Assembly (NCBI GenBank): GCA_035505955.1
Contig: DATJQH010000117.1
Coordinates: 1 to 15,666, forward strand
Direction of reading: 5' to 3'
Length of the DNA stretch: 15,666 nucleotides
From: Fen-999 sp035505955
Lineage (GTDB): Bacteria > Pseudomonadota > Gammaproteobacteria > Burkholderiales > Rhodocyclaceae
Below are positions 1-7,292 of the stretch, piece after piece (the stretch's first letter is position 1; each line of letters opens with the position of its first letter). Made by a program: the position numbers and the translations under genes. The notes under the pieces are model-generated. The model was not told the DNA's origin. It saw only the letters and a list, made by a program, of their open reading frames with translations, and made no database searches.

Positions 1-567
1 GGCTATCCCTGGGCCAACTATCCGTACGACTACTGGAACCTTTGGGTCAACCACACCGGGTCGAGCCAGGATCGCGGCGAATTGAACCTGGACCAGATCG
101 CCGCCAACTACGATGTGATCATGTTCAAGCACTGCTTCCCCGTCAGCAGCGTCGTTGCCGACGACGGCAACCCGAGCGTGTCCTCGTCCACCCAGACCCT
201 CGCCAACTACAAGCTCCAGTACGCGGCGCTGAAGGCCCGCATGGCGCAGTTCCCGACCAAGAAGTTCGTCGTGTGGACCGGCGCGGCGCTCAGGCAGGCG
301 GACACGAACGCCGCCAACGCCCAGCGGGCGCAGGACTTCTTCAACTGGGTGAAGAACACCTGGGACCAGCCCGGCGACAACATCTTCGTGTGGGACTTCT
401 ACGCCCTCGAAACTGAAGGCACGCTGTACCTGAAGGATGCTTACGCGTCGTCCGGGGACTCGCATCCGAACGCGACCTTTTCGACCACCGTCGCGCCTTA
501 CGTCAGCCAGCGCATCATCGACGTGATCGAGGGCAGGGGCGACACCGGCAGCATCACCGGGCACTGA
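1..567 (+). CDS. SGNH/GDSL-like hydrolase, C-terminal part (5' end outside window)
   Basis: The reading frame is open from the first base to a TGA at 565-567, giving 188 visible residues; the TTG at 82 is only an internal codon, because the frame continues upstream with a plausible peptide (GYPWANYPYDYWNLW). Visible features are an aromatic-rich start, a strand-like VIMFKHCFPVSS (39-50), a second strand KKFVVWTGAAL (87-97), IFVWDFYALE (128-137) and a terminal GDSHPN (152-157). The order of strand blocks ending in a D-x-x-H-like DSHPN resembles block V of SGNH-type esterases, where Asp and His belong to the catalytic triad. The nucleophile serine block would lie outside the window, so this is a family-level inference. 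The gene is convergent with prmB and the two coding regions overlap by 14 bases. It could instead be a secreted carbohydrate-active protein of unknown type. Confidence 0.5.
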   Translation, partial: GYPWANYPYDYWNLWVNHTGSSQDRGELNLDQIAANYDVIMFKHCFPVSSVVADDGNPSVSSSTQTLANYKLQYAALKARMAQFPTKKFVVWTGAALRQADTNAANAQRAQDFFNWVKNTWDQPGDNIFVWDFYALETEGTLYLKDAYASSGDSHPNATFSTTVAPYVSQRIIDVIEGRGDTGSITGH

Positions 568-1453
568 GCGCCAGGTCGGCGCGCGTCACCAGGAAGACCT
601 TGCCCTCGCCGCTGGGCGCGTCTATCCACGTCAGCGGCAGGTCGGGGAATGCGGCATCGACGATGTCGGCGTTGTGCCCGACTTCGACGAACAACGACCC
701 GTTGTCCGTGAGATGGTCCGTCGCACCGGAGAGAAGCCGGCGCACGATATCGAGTCCGTCTTCGCCTGCGGCCAGGGCCAGTGCCGGCTCGTGGCGGTAT
801 TCGGGCGGCAGCGCCCGCATCGATTCGGCCGTGACGTAAGGCGGGTTGCAGACGATCAGGTCGTAACGGCGGCCGGCGAGGGCGTCGAGGAGGTCCGACT
901 GGATCGGATGCACGCGATCCTGCAGGTGGTAGGCGTCGATGTTGCGCCGGGCGACCGCCAGCGCATCCGCGGAGAGGTCGACCGCATCGATGGTCGCATC
1001 GGGAAAGGCATGCGCCATGAGGATGGCGAGGCAACCGGATCCGGTGCACAGGTCGAGCGCGCTTTCGACGCTATCGGGGTCCGTCAGCCACGGTGCCATG
1101 CGGTCCGCCAGGAGTTCTGCAAAATAGGAGCGCGGCACGATCACGCGCTCATCGACGTAGAAGCGGAAGTTGCCCAGCCAGGCCTCGTTCGTCAGATAGG
1201 CCGCCGGGAGCCGGCGCACGATGCGCTGCTCGAGGATGTTGAGCACGGCCTGGCGTTCGCTGCGCGTCAGCCGGGCATCGAGGAAGGGTTCGAGCCGGTC
1301 GAGCGGCAGGTGGAGGGTGTGCAGGATCAGCCAGACAGCCTCGTCGTAGGCGTTCTCGGTGCCGTGGCCGAAGCAGAGGCCCGCGTCGCGGAACCGGCTC
1401 ACGGCCCAGCGCAGCCAGTCGCGCAGCGTTTCCAGTTCGTCGATCGGCCCCAT
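554..1453 (-). CDS. prmB: 50S ribosomal protein L3 glutamine methyltransferase
   Basis: PrmB transfers a methyl group from S-adenosylmethionine to a glutamine of ribosomal protein L3. The 299-residue product has the family layout: a helical N-terminal substrate-recognition part with the CFGHGT segment (27-32), then AYLTNEAWLGNFRFYVDERVIVPRSYFAELL (85-115), which is characteristic of PrmB, and a Rossmann methyltransferase domain with motif I DLCTGSGCLAI (134-144) and the glutamine-binding NPPY (203-206). The ending EVGHNADIV...GEGKVFLVT also fits, and the length is usual. The YLTNEAWLG and ERVIVPRSY segments separate it from the related release-factor methyltransferase PrmC. The ATG at 1451-1453 shares one base with the dapE TGA, so it is probably translated by coupling; a weak GGTGG lies a few bases upstream. 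It is the last gene of the dap operon. Confidence 0.93.
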   Translation of the reverse strand: MGPIDELETLRDWLRWAVSRFRDAGLCFGHGTENAYDEAVWLILHTLHLPLDRLEPFLDARLTRSERQAVLNILEQRIVRRLPAAYLTNEAWLGNFRFYVDERVIVPRSYFAELLADRMAPWLTDPDSVESALDLCTGSGCLAILMAHAFPDATIDAVDLSADALAVARRNIDAYHLQDRVHPIQSDLLDALAGRRYDLIVCNPPYVTAESMRALPPEYRHEPALALAAGEDGLDIVRRLLSGATDHLTDNGSLFVEVGHNADIVDAAFPDLPLTWIDAPSGEGKVFLVTRADLALSAR

Positions 1454-2589
1454 CAGGCCACCAGCAGGCGCGCGATCGCGGCGCGGTAGATTTCCGCGAG
1501 CGGTCCCAGGTCGGCGATGGCGACATGTTCGTCGACCTTGTGGATGCTCGCGTTGACGGGGCCGAACTCGACGACTTCGGCGCAGATTTCGGTCATGAAG
1601 CGGCCGTCGGACGTGCCGCCGGTCGTGGATAGCGTCGGCGTGCAGCCGGTGACCGGGCGGATGGCGTCGTTCATCACGTCGACCAGCCGGCCGCGCGGCG
1701 TCAGGAACGGCAGTGCGCCGATCGTCCAGTGGATCTCGTATTCGAGGTCCGCGCGGTCGAGCATTTCGTGCACGCGCGCCTGCAAGCGGTCGACGGTACT
1801 CGCCGTCGAGAAGCGGAAGTTGAAGTGCACCTCGAGCGTGCCGGGCACGACATTGCCGGCGCCGGTGCCGGCGTGGATGTTCGAGACCTGGAAGCTCGTC
1901 GGCGGGAAGTACTCGTTGCCTTCATCCCAGCGCGTGGCGGCGAATTCCGCGAGCACCGGCGCGGCCAGGTGTATCGGGTTTCTGACCTTCTCGGGATAGG
2001 CGACGTGGCCTTGCAGGCCCTGGACGACCAGCCGCGCGGAAAGCGAGCCGCGCCGGCCGTTCTTGATCGTGTCGCCCAGGCGATCCGCGCACGTCGGTTC
2101 GCCGACGATGCAGAATTCGATCGTCTCGCCGCGTGCCCGCAGCGCCTCGACTACACGCACGGTGCCGTCGACCGCATCGCCTTCTTCATCCGAGGTCAGC
2201 AGCAGCGCGATCGAACCCGGATGTTGCGGATTCCCGGCGACGAAGCGCTCGACCGCCACGACGAATGCCGCCACGGAGGACTTCATGTCCGCGGCGCCGC
2301 GCCCGTAGAGCCGGCCGTCGCGTTCGCTCGGCACGAACGGGTCGGACGCCCATTGTTCGAGCGGTCCGGGTGGCACGACGTCGACGTGCCCCGCAAAGCA
2401 GACCAGCGGCGCTGTCCTGCCGCGACGCAGCCAGAGGTTGGTGATGCCGTTGCTGTCGATGCGCTCGGCGGTGAATCCGAGCGGCGCCAGGCGGGCGACA
2501 ATCAGGTCGAGGCAGGCGGTACCGGAGGGTGTCACCGAGGGCAGGGCGATCAACTGGCGCGCCAGCGCCAGGGTCGGTTCCGCCGCCAT
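1453..2589 (-). CDS. dapE: Succinyl-diaminopimelate desuccinylase
   Basis: DapE is a two-zinc M20 peptidase-family enzyme that hydrolyses N-succinyl-LL-2,6-diaminopimelate to LL-diaminopimelate and succinate, for lysine and peptidoglycan. The 378-residue product is of normal length and all metal and catalytic residues are visible: His68 in AGHVDVVPPG, bridging Asp101 in YGRGAADMK, general base Glu135 and ligand Glu136 in TSDEEGDA, Glu164 in VGEPT, and His350 in GPVNASIHKVDE. STTGGTSDGRF (321-331) is the usual substrate-binding loop. The dimerisation domain lies at roughly 180-293. The stop TGA overlaps the prmB ATG by one base, and its own ATG overlaps the stop of the upstream PilU-like gene by one base. 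It works directly downstream of DapD and DapC, encoded in the same operon. Confidence 0.97.
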   Translation of the reverse strand: MAAEPTLALARQLIALPSVTPSGTACLDLIVARLAPLGFTAERIDSNGITNLWLRRGRTAPLVCFAGHVDVVPPGPLEQWASDPFVPSERDGRLYGRGAADMKSSVAAFVVAVERFVAGNPQHPGSIALLLTSDEEGDAVDGTVRVVEALRARGETIEFCIVGEPTCADRLGDTIKNGRRGSLSARLVVQGLQGHVAYPEKVRNPIHLAAPVLAEFAATRWDEGNEYFPPTSFQVSNIHAGTGAGNVVPGTLEVHFNFRFSTASTVDRLQARVHEMLDRADLEYEIHWTIGALPFLTPRGRLVDVMNDAIRPVTGCTPTLSTTGGTSDGRFMTEICAEVVEFGPVNASIHKVDEHVAIADLGPLAEIYRAAIARLLVA

Positions 2590-3761
2590 CAGGCGTCCAT
2601 GTTGAGCGTGAACTCGGCAAACGACGCGCCGCCGGTAACTTCGTCCGGAGGCGGCGTGGTCGCCGTCACGAAGGGCACCTTGTTCGCCTTGGCCGGCGCC
2701 TTGATCTGCGCGTTGTTGATCAGCCAGGACAGGTTCGTGGGCGAGTCGGCATTCGCGAGCGCCTCATCGAGCGTGATGATGTTGTCGCGGTAGAGCCGAT
2801 GCAGGTCCTGCTCGAAGGTCTGCGAGCCCGGGGCCATGCTTTGCTCCATGGCTTCCTTGATGCCGTTGATTTCGCCCTTCTCGATCAGCTCGGCGACGTG
2901 GCGCGTATTGAGCAGGATTTCGACCGCCGGCATGCGCACGCCATCGGGCTTGCGCACGAGCCGCTGCGAGATGATCGTCCGCAGCGTGGCCGACAGGTCG
3001 AGGTAAAGCGAGGTGCGGTTCTCGAGCGGGAAGAAGTTGATGATGCGGTTCAACGCGTGGTAGGCGTTGTTGGCGTGAAGCGTCGCGAGGCAAAGGTGGC
3101 CGGTTTGTGCGTAGGCGATGGCGGCGCTCATGGTTTCCTTGTCGCGGATCTCGCCGATCAGGATGCAGTCCGGCGCCTGGCGCATGGCGTTGCGCAGCGC
3201 GCCTTCCCATGACAGCGTGTCGAGGCCGACCTCGCGCTGGTTCACGATCGATTTCTTGTGCTTGAAGAGGAATTCGATCGGGTCCTCGACCGTCAGGATG
3301 TGTCCGGTCTGCGTGGAGTTGCGGTGATCGAGCATGGCGGCGATGGTCGTCGACTTGCCCGAGCCCGTGGCGCCGACCACCAGCACCAGGCCGCGCTTTT
3401 CCGTGATGATTTCGGAGAGGATCGACGGCAGCGAAAGCTCGTCGAGGCTCGGGATGGAACTGGTGATGAAGCGCACGACGATGCCGATGGAACCGCGCTG
3501 CCAGAACAGGTTGATCCGGAAGTTGCCGACTTCCGACTTGCCGATGGACAGGTTGAGCTCGCGCGTGGCCTCGAAGATCTTGATCTGCTCCGGCGTGAGC
3601 ATCTCGTAGGCCATGCGCTGGATCGTCGCCGGGTCCATGACCTGCTGGTTGATGGGAATGCAGTTGCCGTGGATCTTGATGTTGATGGGCGTGCCGGCCG
3701 AGACGAAGATGTCGGAGGCGTTCTTGTCGGCCATCAACTGGAACAGCTTGTCGAGGATCAT
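2589..3761 (-). CDS. pilU: PilT/PilU-family type IV pilus retraction ATPase
   Basis: This is a cytoplasmic hexameric ATPase of the PilT/PilU family, which depolymerises type IV pili. With the start at the ATG 3759-3761 the product has 390 residues. Visible motifs are the PAS-like N-terminal domain (1-100, MILDKLFQLMADKNASDIFVS), Walker A GATGSGKST (130-138), the Asp box ILTVEDPIEF (155-164), Walker B DCILIGEIRD (198-207) and the His box TGHLCLATLHAN (220-231). The C-terminal QTFEQDLHRLYRDNIITLDEALANADSPTNL pattern and the long tail after residue 345 favour PilU over PilT. A 26-codon upstream extension was rejected because AAGGGGAA (3766-3773) sits correctly before this ATG and the extension overlaps dapD. 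No other pilus gene is in view; it sits between dapD (28-bp gap) and dapE (one-base overlap). Family is certain; the PilU name is likely. Confidence 0.87.
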   Translation of the reverse strand: MILDKLFQLMADKNASDIFVSAGTPINIKIHGNCIPINQQVMDPATIQRMAYEMLTPEQIKIFEATRELNLSIGKSEVGNFRINLFWQRGSIGIVVRFITSSIPSLDELSLPSILSEIITEKRGLVLVVGATGSGKSTTIAAMLDHRNSTQTGHILTVEDPIEFLFKHKKSIVNQREVGLDTLSWEGALRNAMRQAPDCILIGEIRDKETMSAAIAYAQTGHLCLATLHANNAYHALNRIINFFPLENRTSLYLDLSATLRTIISQRLVRKPDGVRMPAVEILLNTRHVAELIEKGEINGIKEAMEQSMAPGSQTFEQDLHRLYRDNIITLDEALANADSPTNLSWLINNAQIKAPAKANKVPFVTATTPPPDEVTGGASFAEFTLNMDA

Positions 3762-3765
3762 GGCA

Positions 3766-3773
3766 TTCCCCTT
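3766..3773 (-). promoter_or_regulatory. Ribosome binding site of the PilU-like gene
   Basis: On the minus strand AAGGGGAA lies four bases before the ATG at 3759-3761 (six bases if the AAGGGG core is counted). It selects this start over the upstream in-frame start near 3839, which would fall inside dapD. Confidence 0.7.
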
Positions 3774-3789
3774 GGCGGCGAAGCAGGGT

Positions 3790-4608
<819 letters not shown>

Positions 4609-4614
4609 GATGCG

Positions 4615-4620
4615 TTCCCT
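4615..4620 (-). promoter_or_regulatory. Ribosome binding site of dapD
   Basis: On the minus strand AGGGAA stands six bases before the ATG at 4606-4608. It fixes the dapD start and argues against the long upstream extension of the frame. Confidence 0.7.
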
Positions 4621-4645
4621 TATGGTCGAAGTGCGTGATGCGGCG

Positions 4646-5848
4646 TCAGAGCGTCTGGCAGAAATCGGCGATGCGGCGGGCGGCTTCCACGCATTCCTCC
4701 GTATCCGCGACCAGCGCGATGCGCACGAAGCCCGCACCCGGATTGATGCCGCCCGAAGCGCGGGCGAGGAAGCTGCCGGGCAGTACCGTGACATTGTAGC
4801 CGGCGTGCAGGCCACGCGCGAACTCGGTGTCGGAGATGCCGTAGCGCGCAACCGAGGCCCAGTGGTAGAAGCCGGCCGCCGGCATCTGCGTGTCGAGGCA
4901 GTCGGCCAGGATGGGCGTGACCTTGTCGAACTTCTGCCGGTACTGGCGCCGGTTCTCGTGCACGTGCGCCTCGTCGCGCCAGGCGACGGTCGAGGCGACC
5001 TGGACCGGGCCGCTCATGGCGCAGCCATGATAGGTGCGGTAGAGCCAGAAGTCGCGGATGATCCTGGCGTCGCCGGCGACGAAGCCCGAGCGCAGGCCGG
5101 GCACATTGGAACGCTTCGAGAGACTCGAAAACACGACCAGGTTGTGGTAGTTGTCGCGTCCCAGTTTGCGCGCCGCTTCCAGTGCGCCGAGCGGCGGGGC
5201 GGCTTCGTCGAAATAGATCTCCGAATAGCACTCGTCGGACGCGATCACGAAGCCGTGGCGGTCGGCAAGCTCGAACAGCTGCCGCCACTGCGCGAGCGTC
5301 ATCACGTTGCCGGTCGGGTTGCCCGGCGAGCAGACATAGATGAGCTGCGTGCGCCGCCAGGTGTCCTCCGGCACGGCATCGAAGTCCATGGCGAAGCCGC
5401 CGGCTGGGAGCTGGTTGATGAAGGACGGCGCCAGGCCGGCCAGGTAGGCCGCGCCTTCGTAGATCTGGTAGAACGGGTTCGGGCACAACACCACGCCGTC
5501 GGCCCGGGCCGGATCGGCGACGCACTGGGCAAAGGCGAACAGCGCCTCGCGCGAGCCGTTGACCGGCAGCACCTGCGTTGCCGCATCCGGTGCGGGAATG
5601 CCGTAGCGGCGGCCGAGCCAGTCGGCGATGGCCTGGCGCAGGTCGTCGGCGCCGTTGGTGGTGGGATAATTCGCCAGCCCCGCCAGGTTGGCCGCCAGGG
5701 TTTCCTTGATGAAATCGGGTGTGCCGTGCTGCGGCTCGCCGATCGACAGCTTGATTTCCTTGAAAGTCAGTGCTGGTGGTACGCCGTGGAAGAGTTGACG
5801 AAGCTTTTCGAACGGGTAGGGCTGGAGCTTGGCGAGATTCGGATTCAC
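4646..5848 (-). CDS. dapC: Succinyldiaminopimelate transaminase
   Basis: DapC is a fold-type I PLP aminotransferase that converts N-succinyl-2-amino-6-oxopimelate to N-succinyl-LL-diaminopimelate using glutamate. From the GTG at 5846-5848 it has 400 residues: VNPNLAKLQPYPFEKLRQLF is the usual start of betaproteobacterial DapC. Other motifs are LSIGEPQHGTP (34-44), NGSREALFAF (97-106), SPGNPTGN (174-181), SDECYSEIYFDE (204-215, with the PLP-contacting Asp205), SSLSKRSNVPGLRSGF (241-256, Schiff-base Lys245) and carboxylate-binding Arg376. A TTG at 5881 would add 11 residues but lies at the expected transcription start of a TATAAT box, so the GTG is preferred; no good ribosome binding site is seen. 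It is the first gene of the leftward operon. Codons around residues 22-29 (GVPPALTF) carry a copy of the dispersed motif. Confidence 0.94.
   Translation of the reverse strand: MNPNLAKLQPYPFEKLRQLFHGVPPALTFKEIKLSIGEPQHGTPDFIKETLAANLAGLANYPTTNGADDLRQAIADWLGRRYGIPAPDAATQVLPVNGSREALFAFAQCVADPARADGVVLCPNPFYQIYEGAAYLAGLAPSFINQLPAGGFAMDFDAVPEDTWRRTQLIYVCSPGNPTGNVMTLAQWRQLFELADRHGFVIASDECYSEIYFDEAAPPLGALEAARKLGRDNYHNLVVFSSLSKRSNVPGLRSGFVAGDARIIRDFWLYRTYHGCAMSGPVQVASTVAWRDEAHVHENRRQYRQKFDKVTPILADCLDTQMPAAGFYHWASVARYGISDTEFARGLHAGYNVTVLPGSFLARASGGINPGAGFVRIALVADTEECVEAARRIADFCQTL
5762..5785 (-). repeat. Dispersed bipartite motif, copy 1 (inside dapC)
   Basis: Read on the minus strand this is GGCGTACCAC, variable CAG, then CACTGACTTTC. 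All 21 bases outside the central three match the smc and ligA copies. The flanks that those two copies share (CGCTT before, GC after) are absent here. It encodes GVPPALTF of DapC, in the same frame as the smc copy. Confidence 0.93.
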
Positions 5849-5868
5849 GGAAACGGCTGCGGCGAGGG

Positions 5869-6750
5869 ATGAACGAAACAAGCGGGAATTATAGGCCAGG
5901 GCAGGGCGCCGCCGTGGCGGCTTTGTTTGCCGGCGCCGTGGTCTGGGGCCTGATCTGGTACCCCTATCGATTGCTTGCCGCTGCCGGCATTTCCGGCGCG
6001 CTGGCGACCGTGCTGACGTACCTCATTGCGCTCGTCCTGGGCTTCGCCTTCCTGCGCCGCCGGCTCGCCGGCGTGCGCGTCGACGGCTGGCTGGTCGCCA
6101 TCGCGCTCTCGTCCGCCGGCTGCAACCTCGGCTACGTGCTGGGCATGCTCCACGGCGAAGTGATGCGCGTGCTGCTGCTGTTCTACCTCGCGCCGCTGTG
6201 GACCGTGCTGCTGGCGCGGCTGCTCCTGCACGAGCGGCTCACGCGCGCCGGCGTGGCGCTGGTCACACTGGCCCTGGCGGGTGCGGCGACGATGCTCTGG
6301 CGGCCGGACCTCGGCGCGCCCTGGCCGACCGCCGCCGGCGAGTGGATCGGCCTCGCCTCGGGCTTCCTGTTCGCGCTCGCCAACGTGCTGATCCGCCGTG
6401 CCCATCACTACGACATCGAGCTCAAGTCGATGGCCGTCTTCGTCGGCGTGGTCGTCGTCGGGGGAACCTACGTCGGGTTCGCCGAGCCGCTGGCCTGGCC
6501 CGACCTGGCCGCCGGCACCTGGCTGCTCGTGGTTGCGATCGGCACCGTGCTGCTGGTCATCAACGTCGTCGTGCAGTACGGCCTCACGCGCATCGCCGCC
6601 GGCCGCGCCATCGTCATCCTGCTCTCGGAACTCGCTGTCGCGGCGCTGGCGGCGTGGTGGCTGGCGGGCGAGTCGATGGGGCCGCGCGACTGGCTCGGCG
6701 GCGCGCTGATCGTCGCCGCCAGCCTCGTCTCGGCGAGGCTCGAAACCTAG
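5869..6750 (+). CDS. EamA-family (DMT superfamily) membrane permease
   Basis: The 293-residue product is a polytopic inner-membrane protein with the two tandem EamA repeats of the drug/metabolite transporter superfamily, at about 15-145 and 157-290, and about ten hydrophobic segments. Family-like stretches are AGAVVWGLIWYPYRLL (21-36), FYLAPLWTVLLARLLLHERLT (105-125), GFLFALANVLIRR (165-177) and LLSELAVAALAAWWLAGESMGPRDWLGGALIVAA (251-284). The substrate cannot be read from sequence; members export amino acids, metabolites or drugs. The start is uncertain: ATG 5869 lies right after GCGAGGG with too little spacing, and an in-frame GTG at 5914 is an alternative. It is divergent from dapC, whose probable -10 box lies within its first codons if ATG 5869 is used. 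Its TAG stop shares CTAG with the queF stop. Confidence 0.88.
   Translation: MNETSGNYRPGQGAAVAALFAGAVVWGLIWYPYRLLAAAGISGALATVLTYLIALVLGFAFLRRRLAGVRVDGWLVAIALSSAGCNLGYVLGMLHGEVMRVLLLFYLAPLWTVLLARLLLHERLTRAGVALVTLALAGAATMLWRPDLGAPWPTAAGEWIGLASGFLFALANVLIRRAHHYDIELKSMAVFVGVVVVGGTYVGFAEPLAWPDLAAGTWLLVVAIGTVLLVINVVVQYGLTRIAAGRAIVILLSELAVAALAAWWLAGESMGPRDWLGGALIVAASLVSARLET
5888..5893 (-). promoter_or_regulatory. Probable -10 box of the dapC operon
   Basis: On the minus strand this is a perfect TATAAT in the context CTGGCCTATAATTCCCGC, placing transcription start near 5881 and giving a leader of about 33 bases to the dapC GTG. No convincing -35 was found at 16-18 bases. The 11-base context TGGCCTATAAT is identical to that upstream of smc. 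Confidence 0.6.
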
Positions 6751-7166
6751 CCGCGCGTGTTCGACTGCGGCGGGAAGTCGTGCAGTTCGATGGCCGGCGC
6801 CGGCTTCCAGCCCTTCTTGCGGTGTTCGGCGACGACGTTGGTGAAGATGCCACCGCGCACAAAGAAGCGCGCGGTGAGGCGCATGAAGCGCGGCTTCGTC
6901 ACTTTCGCCAGGTCGTCGAGGATGCGGTTGGTCACGTCCTCGTGGAAGTGGCCTTCGTCGCGGAAGCTCCAGACGTAGAGCTTGAGGCTCTTGAGTTCCA
7001 CGCACAGCTTGTCCGGCACGTAGTCGAGCGTCAGCACCGCGAAGTCCGGCTGGCCGGTCTTCGGGCACAGGCAGGTGAATTCCGGGATCTCCATGTGGAT
7101 CCGGTAGTCGCGCTGCGGCGCCGGGTTGGCGAAGGTTTCGAGTTTCTTGGTCGGGCGCGTGGTCAT
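6747..7166 (-). CDS. queF: NADPH-dependent 7-cyano-7-deazaguanine reductase
   Basis: QueF reduces the nitrile of preQ0 to the amine of preQ1 in queuosine tRNA-modification synthesis. The 139-residue protein is the short, single-domain (YkvM-like) type. Catalytic Cys34 and Asp41 are in CLCPKTGQPDF (32-42), the QueF signature ELKSLKLY lies at 57-64, and substrate-binding His75-Glu76 are in GHFHEDVTN. These residues keep a constant offset of 21 from the Bacillus numbering (Cys55, Asp62, His96, Glu97). The ATG at 7164-7166 gives the standard N-terminus MTTRPTKKLETFANP. It is transcribed alone and leftward, with a probable -10 box 29 bases upstream of the start codon. Its TAG stop lies within the same CTAG as the stop of the convergent permease gene. 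Confidence 0.97.
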   Translation of the reverse strand: MTTRPTKKLETFANPAPQRDYRIHMEIPEFTCLCPKTGQPDFAVLTLDYVPDKLCVELKSLKLYVWSFRDEGHFHEDVTNRILDDLAKVTKPRFMRLTARFFVRGGIFTNVVAEHRKKGWKPAPAIELHDFPPQSNTRG

Positions 7167-7195
7167 GGCGATCCAGTGTGCGAAAGCAGCTGCGG

Positions 7196-7201
7196 ATTAT
7201 A
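7196..7201 (-). promoter_or_regulatory. Probable -10 box of queF
   Basis: On the minus strand this is TATAAT in the context GGCACCTATAATCCGC, about 30 bases before the queF ATG. The sequence at -35 spacing is GC-rich and a poor match. The CCTATAAT core is shared with the dapC and smc promoters. Confidence 0.55.
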
Positions 7202-7232
7202 GGTGCCAGGTGCCGCGCGCGTGCCGGCATGT

Positions 7233-7261
7233 GTGCCAAATGGCCCGTGATCGGCGATACT
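7233..7261 (+). promoter_or_regulatory. Weak candidate promoter of the radical SAM gene
   Basis: GTGCCA (7233-7238) and GATACT (7256-7261) are each four-of-six matches to -35 and -10 consensus with a 17-base spacer. They would start transcription about 25 bases before the ATG at 7293. The rest of 7202-7292 shows only a short tandem GGTGCC (7202-7214) and no clear ribosome binding site. Confidence 0.25.
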
Positions 7262-7292
7262 CCGGGGCGCACGATCCTATCTTCCGCCACTC

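Noticed and set aside
3371..3395. Partial match to the dispersed motif in the PilU-like gene (ACCACCAGCAC)
   Set aside because: Only about 11 bases match and they encode the conserved strand before Walker A, so protein constraint and chance explain it.
4609..4851. 81-codon N-terminal extension of dapD
   Set aside because: Overlaps the dapC coding region, is Arg/Ser/Ala-rich, and a good ribosome binding site precedes the internal ATG that gives the normal DapD length.
5770..5868. 33-codon N-terminal extension of the permease
   Set aside because: Lies inside dapC on the other strand and is charged rather than membrane-like; ATG 5869 gives the normal EamA length.
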